From the IMG/VR virus record IMGVR_UViG_3300030677_000007, positions 1-55,535 of that record: a stretch of DNA of 55,535 nucleotides; one strand, written 5' to 3'. A model generated the notes under the pieces. It had not been told where the DNA came from. It worked only from the letters and a program-made list of their open reading frames with translations, and searched no databases. Below, piece after piece: positions 24,540 through 31,455 of this stretch (the stretch's first letter is position 1; each line of letters begins with the position of its first letter). This stretch comes from a virus. A program made the translations under genes and the position numbers.

Positions 24540-26107
24540 GGAGACACCGCCACCTTCCCCCGCTGCTCGTCGGGATCGTCGTCGGATGTGTCCGGGTCTG
24601 GCGCGACTGCGTAGCGGCCGCCGAACGGCTGCTTGAGCTCGTCCTGGTGGGCGTGCGGCGCGGTCTCGTCGTGGATCGGGAACTTCGGGCCGCCGCCCAG
24701 ATTGATGAGCGCGTACCGCAGGGCGTCGGCCGCGTGGTCCGAGGCCGTCGAGTCGACGTCCTCCGGGTCACCGGTGGTAGCGAACGGCAACGCCGGGAGT
24801 TCTCGGGTCAGGTTCTCGCAGGTCCGGAAGACGTGCAGGCGCGGGCACTCGTCCCAGCCGAGCGCGCGGTGGTGCGCGCAGGCGGGGGCGTCACCGAGGT
24901 AGGAGCGCAGGCGCTGCCACCCAGCGACCCGGCCTCCCTTGCCGGCCTCGGTGAGGTGCACGCCGTGCTCGGCGTAGATCGAGGCGATCGGCCGGGCCGA
25001 GCCGCGGGTGGCCCACATCGCGTCGTCGGCCCACCGCGGTGCCACGTGCTCACCGGGGGCCTCGGCGGCGAGGATCCGGCGGGCCTGGTCCTCTTCGCCG
25101 ACCTTCGTCCTGTACGCCTCGCGGTAGACCCACGCGCGGCCGTCCTCGTCGACAGCGATCCACAGCGCGGCCCACGGTGCGGCGAAGCCCCAGTCGACGC
25201 CCATGACCCGGCGCCAGGTCGGCGGCAGGGTGATGGGGTCGAGGGTGTGCCGGTCGTGGGACCACTCGCCGAAGGCCTGGCCAAGGAAGCTGTCCCAGTC
25301 GCCGTCGAGGAACGCCCGGCGCAGTTGCTCGGGCAGGTTCCGCAGGTCGTCAGCGTACTCGGGGTTGACGTGTGGGTTGTCCGCCAGCTTGCTCGGGATG
25401 AAGCGGACGGTGCGGCCGCGCCGGTCGGTGATGACCCGTGCGCCGTACCCGGTCGAGTCGATGTACCTCGCCTTGACCGTGCCGTGCCCGGCGCCGCCCG
25501 GGTTGGTGCCGGAGCGGATCCCGAGGACCGGCCGGTCGGCCCGGCCGGACCGCAACCGCGACTCCAGGAATCCGCAGACCTCCGGGCCCGTCAGCGTGCG
25601 CTCGTCGAACAGGATCAGCTGGTACTGGCCGCCCTGGCGGCGGGTGGCGTCCTTGATGGTCTCGGCGTACCGGAACATCATCAGGCTGCCGTTGCCGAAC
25701 CTCAGCTCGTATTCGGTGCCGTTCCAGCTCGCGCCCAAGGCCTTCGCGTAGCCGACCTCTGCCAGCTCCGCGAGCAGCGACTCCTTCAGCTCGCCGTAGG
25801 TTCGCCGGAACGCGCCGACGCGGATCCCCGGGTGCCGCACACAGGCTCGGATGCCCTCCATCAGCAGGGCCTTGGTCTTGCCTCCGCCGGCCGCGCCGCC
25901 GTACAGGACGTCGAACTCGGTCGCCGAGTGAAAGTCGAGCTGGCGGGCGGTGGGCACGTAGCCGAGCAGGCCGAAGACATCGATCCGGCGGAGCCGTTCG
26001 GTCTCCAGCGCGCGGAGCTCACGCTTCGCCTTCCGGATCCGCAGCAGCGTCTGCCGCTTCGCTTCGAGCAGCGGCGAGTTGCTGCTCGACCTCGATGAGC
26101 GCGGCAT
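24527..26107 (-). CDS. Terminase large subunit
   Basis: 526 residues with an ATPase and a nuclease domain. Walker A is GGAAGGGKT (70-78), Walker B LILFDE (164-169), followed by RSGTNPGG. The nuclease begins at VMGVDWGF with Asp 305, and ASDHAADALRYAL near residue 470 supplies a later acidic residue. It translocates DNA into the prohead and cuts concatemers. The ATG gives an 89-base overlap with the small-subunit gene, so a later start is possible. Confidence 0.95.
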   Translation of the reverse strand: MPRSSRSSSNSPLLEAKRQTLLRIRKAKRELRALETERLRRIDVFGLLGYVPTARQLDFHSATEFDVLYGGAAGGGKTKALLMEGIRACVRHPGIRVGAFRRTYGELKESLLAELAEVGYAKALGASWNGTEYELRFGNGSLMMFRYAETIKDATRRQGGQYQLILFDERTLTGPEVCGFLESRLRSGRADRPVLGIRSGTNPGGAGHGTVKARYIDSTGYGARVITDRRGRTVRFIPSKLADNPHVNPEYADDLRNLPEQLRRAFLDGDWDSFLGQAFGEWSHDRHTLDPITLPPTWRRVMGVDWGFAAPWAALWIAVDEDGRAWVYREAYRTKVGEEDQARRILAAEAPGEHVAPRWADDAMWATRGSARPIASIYAEHGVHLTEAGKGGRVAGWQRLRSYLGDAPACAHHRALGWDECPRLHVFRTCENLTRELPALPFATTGDPEDVDSTASDHAADALRYALINLGGGPKFPIHDETAPHAHQDELKQPFGGRYAVAPDPDTSDDDPDEQRGKVAVSPWAQ

Positions 26108-26471
26108 CCAGGGCCTCCAGCGTCAGCTCGTGCCGCTGGGGTGCGTCCAGGCCGAGGAGTCGTGCCCGCCGGTCCATCAGCCGGAGCGCGGTGTCGATGG
26201 ACTTGGTGTCGGCGTCGAGCACCTTCGGCCACAGGGCGTTCTGCATGGCGTCGAGCCGGTCGAGCTCCAGCTGCCGGTGGGCCTCAAGCGGGATGGCCAG
26301 CTTGGTGACGGCCTTCTCCAGCGCCCGGCGGACGTCGGTGTAGGCCGAAGCCTTGGAGTCGTAGCCGAGGGCCTGGGCGATGGCCGCCCAGGACTTTCCG
26401 GCGATCCGGAGCTGAACAGCGGCCCGGCGGCGCCCGGCGACCTGGGTCTGCTTCGCCTTGCTGGCGGGCAC
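26019..26471 (-). CDS. Terminase small subunit
   Basis: 150 residues, GTG start with GGGGAGG upstream. The N-terminal 60 residues hold a helix-turn-helix (RIAGKSWAAIAQALGY), then a helical region (AHRQLELDRLDAMQNALWPKVLDADTKSIDTALRLMDRRARLLGL) typical of actinophage TerS, and an acidic tail. It recognises the packaging site and recruits the large subunit. The pac or cos site itself was not recognised. Confidence 0.88.
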   Translation of the reverse strand: MPASKAKQTQVAGRRRAAVQLRIAGKSWAAIAQALGYDSKASAYTDVRRALEKAVTKLAIPLEAHRQLELDRLDAMQNALWPKVLDADTKSIDTALRLMDRRARLLGLDAPQRHELTLEALDAALIEVEQQLAAARSEAADAAADPEGEA

Positions 26472-26483
26472 CGGGCACCTCCC

Positions 26484-26951
26484 CTACCCGCGCGGGCTGG
26501 CCGCGCTGCTGTCCATCTCGCCGACCACCTCGATGTATGACGGCCGCTGCCCTCGGTCGACCGCCCGGAGGAACGCGAGCCGTGTCTCCGCGGGAACGCC
26601 AGGGTCGAAGCCGAAGATGATGCCGCCCGGCTGCGACGCGTCGTCACCGATGCTCTGCTTCAGGTAGTCCCGGGTCACGCTGCCCATGGCCCAGCGGGCG
26701 GCACGGATCTGCGCCTTCACGTCGGATAGGTCGGCAGGCGGCTCGGCCATGGGGACGTCCGCGTCCTGGTCCTCGTCGTCCAGGCGCTCGATCGACAGCA
26801 GGACGTCGGACCGGACGCCGTAGACCAGGCCAACGTCGCCGAGGAACAGAGCGAAGTCACCGACGGTGCGGATGCACTCGACGTCGTGGACGGTGTGCTC
26901 GATTTCGTGGCCGGCCGGGGCGGTGTTGAGTCGGAGCAGGTACGAGGGCAT
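26484..26951 (-). CDS. Hypothetical protein upstream of terminase
   Basis: 155 residues, ATG overlapping the previous stop (ATGA). The N-terminal 70 residues have alternating hydrophobic strands (SYLLRLNTA, TVGDFALFLGDVGLVYGVRSDVLLSIERL); the second half is helical and acidic. No family recognised. It ends 12 bases before the small terminase start and is likely co-transcribed with it. Confidence 0.7.
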   Translation of the reverse strand: MPSYLLRLNTAPAGHEIEHTVHDVECIRTVGDFALFLGDVGLVYGVRSDVLLSIERLDDEDQDADVPMAEPPADLSDVKAQIRAARWAMGSVTRDYLKQSIGDDASQPGGIIFGFDPGVPAETRLAFLRAVDRGQRPSYIEVVGEMDSSAASPRG

Positions 26952-27139
26952 CAGGACTCCGCTGGGGGTGAGGGTGGGGGTGGGGGTGTGAAGCCGAAGG
27001 GCTGCGGCTCGGGGTCCGGTCCCGGGTAGCTGTTGAGCAGCTGCTGGGCGATGGCTTCGGCCTCGCGGAGAAGCTTCCGGCTCGATCCCTTGGCCTGGAT
27101 GGTGACGTGGTTCTCGCCGCGCGAGACCTGGATCCGCAT
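26951..27139 (-). CDS. Small hypothetical protein
   Basis: 62 residues, ATG start. The N-terminal half is a compact alpha/beta unit (MRIQVSRGENHVTIQAKGSS, LLREAEAIAQQLLNSY), followed by a Pro-rich tail. It overlaps the downstream gene by four bases and lies nine bases after the Acb2-like gene. Function unknown; the location among anti-defence-sized genes makes an inhibitor role possible but unproven. Confidence 0.65.
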   Translation of the reverse strand: MRIQVSRGENHVTIQAKGSSRKLLREAEAIAQQLLNSYPGPDPEPQPFGFTPPPPPSPPAES

Positions 27140-27147
27140 GGGGGTGC

Positions 27148-27375
27148 TCAGGAGTCGGCGTGGTGGTCGACGGCCGCCCGGACCGCGCTGTCCTTGGCCT
27201 CCAGGAGCCTGCGCAGGCTGACGGTGAGCTCGGTGCTGTCGGGGAGCTCGGTGAGGAGCTTCGCGGCCAGGTCGTGGAACAGCTTGCCGACGGGCTGGAG
27301 GTGCACGGGGAGGTGGCCGAAGGCGAAGTGGCGGGCGACGGCGACGGTGCTGGGGTGGCGGTCGGTGAGGTCCAC
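27148..27375 (-). CDS. acb2: Probable Acb2/Tad1-type cyclic-nucleotide sponge (anti-CBASS)
   Basis: 75 residues, GTG start after GGAGCAGCACC. It is almost entirely helical: a short N-terminal DRHPSTVAVARHF segment, GHLPVHLQPVGKLFHDLA, LLTELPDSTELTVSLRRLL and EAKDSAVRAAV. This size and helical-hairpin pattern (LP..L..V...F.DLA, LPD..ELT..LR.LLEAKD..VRAA) is what I recognise from the Acb2/Tad1 family of phage proteins. Characterised members bind cyclic oligonucleotide signals and block CBASS or Thoeris signalling. The assignment rests on remembered family pattern and needs a profile search. Confidence 0.7.
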   Translation of the reverse strand: MDLTDRHPSTVAVARHFAFGHLPVHLQPVGKLFHDLAAKLLTELPDSTELTVSLRRLLEAKDSAVRAAVDHHADS

Positions 27376-27391
27376 GGTGCTGCTCCTTGGG

Positions 27392-27898
27392 TCAGATGGA
27401 GGGGGTGGAGGCGAGGATGGCGCGGATGTGCGCGGGGACGTCGTCCAGCTCGGAGGCCGGGATGCCCAACTGTCGGGCGAGGTCGTAGAGCGTGGTCCGG
27501 CCGAGCCAGAAGCTGGCGCGGGCGTCCCGCTTCGCGTTGATGCGCTCCTGGCCGGACTGCGGGGACGGCGGCTGGACGGCCATCGGCCGGCGAGCGTGGA
27601 CAGCGCGGGCGACTGCGCCGTACGACGGCCGCCGGGGCGGGACGGGCCAGGCCCGGGCGGCGTCGCGGGAGTGGGCTCGGCGCTGGGCGCGAGTGAGCAT
27701 GAGGGTGCTCCTTGGTGAGGTGAGGGTGGGCCACTCTTCGCAGAGGCGGCACGGTTCGCCAGCGCCGCACCCGCACGCGCCATGCGTGCAGGGGACGGAC
27801 GAGGTGGCGGCGGCTTCGCAGCACAGCGGCCCCCACGGGCGGTTTGGGTGGTTCTCGCAGACGTGGCCTGTGTCGGCGCAGGCGGGACAGGCCGACAT
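27392..27898 (-). CDS. Cys-rich N-domain fused to HTH-like C-domain (or two in-frame products)
   Basis: 168 residues from the ATG at 27898, which follows GGGGG; a GTG two codons earlier is possible. Residues 1-60 are Cys-rich (CPACADTGHVC, WGPLCCEAA, CTHGACGCGAGEPC, CRLC), like stand-alone Streptomyces zinc-ribbon proteins. Residues 67-168 form a separate basic domain ending in a helix-turn-helix-like LYDLARQLGIPASELDDV. An internal ATG at 27700 has AAGGAG at good distance, so a 102-residue protein may also be made. Confidence 0.6.
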   Translation of the reverse strand: MSACPACADTGHVCENHPNRPWGPLCCEAAATSSVPCTHGACGCGAGEPCRLCEEWPTLTSPRSTLMLTRAQRRAHSRDAARAWPVPPRRPSYGAVARAVHARRPMAVQPPSPQSGQERINAKRDARASFWLGRTTLYDLARQLGIPASELDDVPAHIRAILASTPSI

Positions 27899-27919
27899 GG
27901 TCACCCCCTGCGTTGTCGC

Positions 27920-27990
27920 TGGCTCGGCAGGATTCGAACCTGCGCGCCCCGAAACAGGTCGGGAGCTCTGCCGCTGAGCGTTACGAGCTG
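27920..27990 (-). tRNA. Atypical tRNA-like gene, anticodon uncertain
   Basis: The T arm is perfect (GCAGG-TTCGAAT-CCTGC) and a D arm (GCTC...GAGC) is present. The acceptor pairs at only five positions, and two extra bases lie between acceptor and D stem. The anticodon arm can be drawn as TCCCG/CGGGG with an eight-base loop ACCTGTTT or with a six-base loop. GTT (Asn) is one reading of the anticodon. It is either a degenerate phage tRNA or an expanded-loop variant. It lies two bases from the tRNA-Met gene. Confidence 0.5.
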
Positions 27991-27992
27991 CG

Positions 27993-28064
27993 TGGCGGGG
28001 GCCGGGTTCGAACCGGCGGCCTCCGGGACATGAGCCCGGCGCGCTACCTCTGCGCTACCCCGCA
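27993..28064 (-). tRNA. tRNA-Met (CAT)
   Basis: Folds as a full cloverleaf: six of seven acceptor pairs, D stem GCGC/GCGC, anticodon stem CCGGG/CCCGG with loop CTCATGT (anticodon CAT), and T arm GCCGG-TTCGAAC-CCGGC. No CCA is encoded. CAT could also be tRNA-Ile2 if the wobble C is modified to lysidine. It follows a strong terminator, so it must have its own promoter or be processed from read-through. Confidence 0.9.
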
Positions 28065-28089
28065 CGACGGCTGGCCCTGGAACGCAGAA

Positions 28090-28120
28090 CAGCCCCGTCA
28101 CCTGGTGAGGTGCGGGGCTG
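28090..28120 (-). terminator. Strong hairpin terminator upstream of the tRNA genes
   Basis: CAGCCCCG (28090-28097) pairs with CGGGGCTG (28113-28120), and inner CACCT/AGGTG gives five more pairs around the tetraloop GGTG. On the minus strand TTCTGCGTT follows. It ends the transcript of the 89-residue gene and insulates it from the tRNA and terminase block. Confidence 0.8.
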
Positions 28121-28197
28121 CTGATGCCGCAGGAGGCCGTACCCGTTTCCGGGCATGCCGCGTCGAGAAGCGACTCTAGAGCATCATCGGCCGAATG

Positions 28198-28467
28198 TCA
28201 CGAAACGATAACGGAGTCCTCGGTGTGCTCGATCTCGACCCAGATGCTCTCGCTGGCAGCCAGGTTGATCACGAGACTTCCACCATCGGGAATCTGGACA
28301 TCGCCAACGGTGAGGCGCACCGACTCATCGGCTTGCACCTCGATCGCCGCGATCTTGCCGAAGAACCAGCCACCACCACCCGGATAGCCGAAGATCGATC
28401 CGATGAGCGCAGGGGAAATCTGGGAAGCCGGAACGAACTCGGCGGCTTCAGACATGCGGTTGCCCAT
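28198..28467 (-). CDS. Hypothetical protein, hydrophilic beta-rich
   Basis: 89 residues, ATG with AGAGGA upstream. After AEFVPASQISPALIGSIFGYPGGGGWFFGKIAAIEV comes an acidic beta-rich half (SVRLTVGDVQIPDGGSLVINL). No membrane helix of full length and no motif. It forms a single-gene unit between the repeat region at 28.5 kb and a terminator. Function unknown. Confidence 0.65.
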   Translation of the reverse strand: MGNRMSEAAEFVPASQISPALIGSIFGYPGGGGWFFGKIAAIEVQADESVRLTVGDVQIPDGGSLVINLAASESIWVEIEHTEDSVIVS

Positions 28468-28502
28468 GGCGACGTCCTCTCAAGGAAGTGATCCAGGTCA
28501 CG

Positions 28503-28580
28503 CTACACCGGGTGCCGCGACCCACGCAGTCCGCGGGTAGTCGCCCGGTAGTTCAGGAGGTAGTTCCAGGGGTAGTTCAT
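28503..28580 (-). CDS. Possible 25-residue peptide with NY repeats
   Basis: A short frame from an ATG with AGGT upstream encodes a peptide starting MNYPWNYLLNYR and ending SRHPV. The three NY pairs arise from the direct DNA repeat described separately. It lies just after the five-gene membrane operon. It may be a leader peptide or only an accident of the repeat, so the call is weak. Confidence 0.25.
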   Translation of the reverse strand: MNYPWNYLLNYRATTRGLRGSRHPV

Positions 28581-28601
28581 GGGCTGACCTGCACAACTAC
28601 C
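28536..28601. repeat. Phased GGTAGTT direct repeats (iteron-like)
   Basis: GGTAGT(T) occurs at 28536, 28547, 28559 and 28571, spaced 11, 12 and 12 bp, about one helical turn. An inverted copy, AACTACC, lies at 28595-28601. The array occupies the gap between the membrane operon and the 89-residue gene. Such same-face repeats usually bind a protein cooperatively. Confidence 0.65.
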
Positions 28602-29163
28602 CCGCCACGTCCCCGGGGACGTCCCCGGCCGGGGAGGGGGTCGGGAGGTCCGCCAGGTGCACGCCGATGCGCACCTGGCCGCGCACCTTGAGCGACGACC
28701 GGACGGGGATACCGCAACCCTCAACGAACTCCCGGAACTCGGACAGCGTCATCGTGGTGTCGGCCAGCCCTGCCCGCTGCCAGCCGAGATGGACACGGTC
28801 GAGGTGGACTCCGTTGCCGCCCGCGGCAAGGGTCCGGATGGTGTGGATGAGCGTGGCGCGTAGCTGCTCCCGGCTCGGCTCCGGCCGCTGGTCGACCTGC
28901 TCCTCCGCCTCGGCCCGGTCGTCCTCGGCGTCGGCCGCCCGGTAGGCGGCGATGAGCCACCAGCCGAGCACGGCCTCCGGGACGACCGGGAACGTCTCGG
29001 CCAGGCGCCAGCCCGCCCAGCCACAGAAGACCTGGACGGTGACCCGCCCGGCCCGCTGCCGCCATGCCTTCTCCTCCCAGGGCCAACGGGCGATCCGCCA
29101 CCCGATCTGGACGCTGCCCCGGGAGATCCGATCAGCGACGCGCTGGCGTCGGGTCACAGCCAC
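28597..29163 (-). CDS. Last gene of the DUF2637 operon, hypothetical
   Basis: 188 residues, GTG start ten bases inside the preceding gene. The N-terminus is basic (VAVTRRQRVADRISRG), with an amphipathic WRIARWPWEEKAWRQRAGR segment. A short hydrophobic region (FPVVPEAVLGWWLIAAYRAA) follows, then an acidic stretch. The C-terminal domain (LRATLIHTIRTLAAGGNGVHLDRVHL, TMTLSEFREFVEGCGIPV, KVRGQVRIGVHLADL) resembles proteins found in Streptomyces plasmid and integrative-element spread regions. Probably a cytoplasmic or membrane-attached partner of the preceding three membrane proteins. Confidence 0.65.
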   Translation of the reverse strand: MAVTRRQRVADRISRGSVQIGWRIARWPWEEKAWRQRAGRVTVQVFCGWAGWRLAETFPVVPEAVLGWWLIAAYRAADAEDDRAEAEEQVDQRPEPSREQLRATLIHTIRTLAAGGNGVHLDRVHLGWQRAGLADTTMTLSEFREFVEGCGIPVRSSLKVRGQVRIGVHLADLPTPSPAGDVPGDVAG

Positions 29164-29687
29164 CCCATGACATGCGCACCGGCCGCGGTGACGATGGGCA
29201 GCAGAATCGCCGTGGCCAGGCCGGTCGCGGCAGCGGACGGCCCCAGGGTCATCCCCGCGATCAGGCCGAAGCCGAGGTCACGCTTCAGGGCCTTGGTCCC
29301 CTTGCGGAACGTGAGGACCACGATCGTCAGCAGGACCAGGACCACGACGGCGGCCCCGGCCTGGAGGTGTGCGAGCCCGGGGTGGGTGATGGTCGCGCTG
29401 CTCGCTCCGGTGAGGGTGTGGAGCGAGTCGTCGCCGAGTTGGTCGCTGCCGGTGCGGACCTTGGTGGCCGCGCCGCCGATGAGGCCGCCGACGCTGACGG
29501 CGACGACGATGCCGAGGGCCAGGGCGCCGACGAACGGCAGCAGTTGCTTCCAGTTCCGGCCGGCAGCTGCGGCGCTCTCCTTGAAGCCGCCCTTCCCGCC
29601 GCCGCCACCGCTCTTACGCCACCAGGGCCAGAGGATGATGACGCACAGGACGAGGCCGACGAGGGCCCCGCCGACGGTGATGCTCAC
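29154..29687 (-). CDS. Four-segment membrane protein of the DUF2637 operon
   Basis: 177 residues from a GTG overlapping the previous stop (GTGA). Membrane helices are at about 2-24, 45-68, 105-128 and 140-172. The first is followed by a Gly/Lys loop (KSGGGGGKGGFKES). It is coupled with its neighbours and likely part of the same membrane complex. No enzymatic motif is visible. Confidence 0.7.
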   Translation of the reverse strand: MSITVGGALVGLVLCVIILWPWWRKSGGGGGKGGFKESAAAAGRNWKQLLPFVGALALGIVVAVSVGGLIGGAATKVRTGSDQLGDDSLHTLTGASSATITHPGLAHLQAGAAVVVLVLLTIVVLTFRKGTKALKRDLGFGLIAGMTLGPSAAATGLATAILLPIVTAAGAHVMGWL

Positions 29688-30124
29688 GTTGTGGCTCCGG
29701 TGAGGAGTTGGAGCAGCCCGAGGACTGCGTCGGGTGTGGTGATGATGCCGAGTGCGGCGGCCCAGAGCCAGACTCGGGTGAGCCAGCTGCCCCGGTAGCG
29801 GTCGAGGAGGACCACGATGCCGGTGCCGAGGACGGCCAGGCCGAACGCGGCGGCCGAGGACTGCTCGTGAGCGCAGGCGTGGAGGGCGGCGCGCCAGCAC
29901 TGGGTGAAGGAGTAGCTACTGCCGGGGACCGGGAAGAGCGCGAGGCCGAGGCAGGCTGCGTTGTAGCCGACGCGCCACGGGACACCTGACCAGACCTGTC
30001 CCGTATCGGGATCCGGCGCGGTGGCGGGTTCGACGTCCGGCTCCGGCGCGGGGGCGACCTCGGGGACGAGCAGGTGCACCGTCGGCGGGTAGGCCGGCGG
30101 CATAGGGATCACGGGCGTACTCAC
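29684..30124 (-). CDS. Pro-rich membrane protein of the DUF2637 operon
   Basis: 146 residues from a GTG overlapping the previous stop (GTGA). The N-terminal 45 residues are Pro-rich (VAPAPEPDVEPATAPDPD), followed by three hydrophobic segments (about 52-68, 82-105 and 115-140). Two cysteines (QCW, HAC) lie in the first loop. Role inferred only from the operon. Confidence 0.68.
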   Translation of the reverse strand: MSTPVIPMPPAYPPTVHLLVPEVAPAPEPDVEPATAPDPDTGQVWSGVPWRVGYNAACLGLALFPVPGSSYSFTQCWRAALHACAHEQSSAAAFGLAVLGTGIVVLLDRYRGSWLTRVWLWAAALGIITTPDAVLGLLQLLTGATT

Positions 30125-30312
30125 GGGCTCCCCCACTCCAGGTAGAAGATCCAGGCGAGCAGGCCGACAACGACCCAGGCAGTGACCGCGGCGTGGGCGA
30201 TCCGTGCTGCGCGCGTCGGACGCGCCGGTGAGTCGAGTCGGTAGGTGGCGATGGCGGAGATCATCGCGAGCAGTGCCAGGACGGCCGTCCAGGCCACGAT
30301 GGCGGCGTTCAC
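30121..30312 (-). CDS. Small two-segment membrane protein of the DUF2637 operon
   Basis: 63 residues from a GTG that overlaps the DUF2637 stop (GTGA); it overlaps the next gene the same way. Two membrane helices (VAWTAVLALLAMISAIATY and AAVTAWVVVGLLAWIFYL) are joined by a short basic loop. Size and context recall the small spread (Spd) proteins of Streptomyces plasmids. Confidence 0.7.
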   Translation of the reverse strand: MNAAIVAWTAVLALLAMISAIATYRLDSPARPTRAARIAHAAVTAWVVVGLLAWIFYLEWGSP

Positions 30313-31214
30313 GGGGTGGCTCCGGTGGTGGTCTCGGGGAACTCGGCGAGGGCCTTGCGGAGGGTGCCGGGTGAGATACCGAGCTGGCGCGCATGCTCGG
30401 TGACAGTCAGCTCGGCGGCCTGCTTGCGCGTCTGCCACCAGCTGGTGGCGGCCTGGCGGCGGGCCTCGCGGTGCTGCTCGATCCGGCGTAGTCGAGCAGC
30501 CTCCAGGGCGCTCACCCCCGGCTCGGGGCTGTCCGTTTCATCAGGATGCTCGCGATCAGGCATGCACACCGGCACCAGGAGCGGGACGCCATACCGGGCG
30601 AGCTTGAGCGGGAGCAGCAGCTCCACCGGCGCCCGCCTGCGCCAGCCGCGCCCGTACTGCGCGCGCAACTGGGTCCGGTAGACCAGCCGGTTCTGCTCCA
30701 GCTGCACGACCTGGTTGTAGGAGCGCAGCTCCCACAGCTTCATCCGCCGCCAGAGTCGGAAGGTGGGCACCGGCGAGAGCAGCCAGCGGACCAAGCGCAC
30801 GGACTCCATGCGCTTGCCGACGCTGATCGCAGCGAGCTCGCCGACCGCGTGCCGGGCGGCCTCGACCACGACTAGGAACAGCACGGGGATGATCGCGTGC
30901 ATCGCGACGGCGAGCGGGTCGGGCCACGCCGAGGCCGCGTTGAACACGATCGTGCTCACGGTGAGCAGCCAGGCAGTCTGCCGCAGCAGAGGGAACGGGA
31001 TGCGCAGCCAGGTCAGGACCAGGTCCAGGGCGAGCAGCACGGCGATGCCGATGTCCACCCCGGCTGGCAGGACGTAGGAGAAGAACCCGAAGCCCTTGCG
31101 GGCAGCCAGTTCCTGGACGGCGTTGTAGGAGCCGGTGAAGCCGATCAGGGCGATCAGCAGGGCGCCGGCGGCGACGCATCCGATCGCGGTGCGCTGGGTA
31201 CGGGTGAGGGTCAC
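30309..31214 (-). CDS. DUF2637 membrane protein with C-terminal HTH
   Basis: 301 residues, GTG start after GGAG. Four membrane helices lie in residues 8-130 (CVAAGALLIALIGFTGSY, VLPAGVDIGIAVLLALDLVLTW, TAWLLTVSTIVFNAASAWPD, AMHAIIPVLFLVVVEAARHA), the pattern of DUF2637 proteins known from actinomycete plasmids, AICEs and some phages. The cytoplasmic half carries basic helices and a C-terminal HTH-like VTEHARQLGISPGTLRKAL at about 272-290. Molecular function is unknown; association with plasmid spread is from family context. Confidence 0.8.
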   Translation of the reverse strand: MTLTRTQRTAIGCVAAGALLIALIGFTGSYNAVQELAARKGFGFFSYVLPAGVDIGIAVLLALDLVLTWLRIPFPLLRQTAWLLTVSTIVFNAASAWPDPLAVAMHAIIPVLFLVVVEAARHAVGELAAISVGKRMESVRLVRWLLSPVPTFRLWRRMKLWELRSYNQVVQLEQNRLVYRTQLRAQYGRGWRRRAPVELLLPLKLARYGVPLLVPVCMPDREHPDETDSPEPGVSALEAARLRRIEQHREARRQAATSWWQTRKQAAELTVTEHARQLGISPGTLRKALAEFPETTTGATP

Positions 31215-31326
31215 CGCCAGCTCCGCTCTTGGCGGCCGGCCACCGGGTGGGATCGGGGCGGAGCGGGGGCATGGTCAGTACGATCAGGCATGTCTTGCCT
31301 TCCAGGTGAACGCTGGTGGGCGGGAC

Positions 31327-31365
31327 TGGCCCCGGCCATCGGTGTTCGAGCACCGGCCGGGGCCA
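31327..31365. terminator. Strong hairpin in the DUF2637/HTH intergenic region
   Basis: TGGCCCCGGCC (31327-31337) pairs perfectly with 31355-31365, and inner GGTG/CACC adds four pairs around TTCGAG. On the plus strand CATCTTGGTTTGG follows. It could act as a terminator or attenuator in the leader of either divergent gene. Confidence 0.5.
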
Positions 31366-31383
31366 TCTTGGTTTGGCAGCGTG

Positions 31384-31432
31384 GGCCGCCTTCCCCGAGT
31401 GTATGGGCACCCATACACTCGGGGGAAGCGGC
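31384..31432. promoter_or_regulatory. Large palindrome, likely operator
   Basis: CCCCGAGTGTATGGG (31393-31407) is perfectly mirrored by 31410-31424 with a two-base centre. The symmetry continues outward to GCCGC on each side with one shifted base per arm. It lies 24 bases upstream of the plus-strand HTH gene start and 170 bases upstream of the divergent DUF2637 operon. It is a good candidate site for autoregulation by the HTH protein. Confidence 0.65.
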
Positions 31433-31455
31433 CTGCCCATGCGGAGGGAGCGGGC

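Noticed and set aside
24647-26098. 483-codon plus-strand open frame antisense to the large terminase
   Set aside because: The minus strand holds clear terminase motifs. The plus frame is an antisense by-product of high GC3.
27920-28064. tRNA genes as the attachment site
   Set aside because: They lie 20 kb from the integrase and look like phage-borne genes. An attP is expected adjacent to int.
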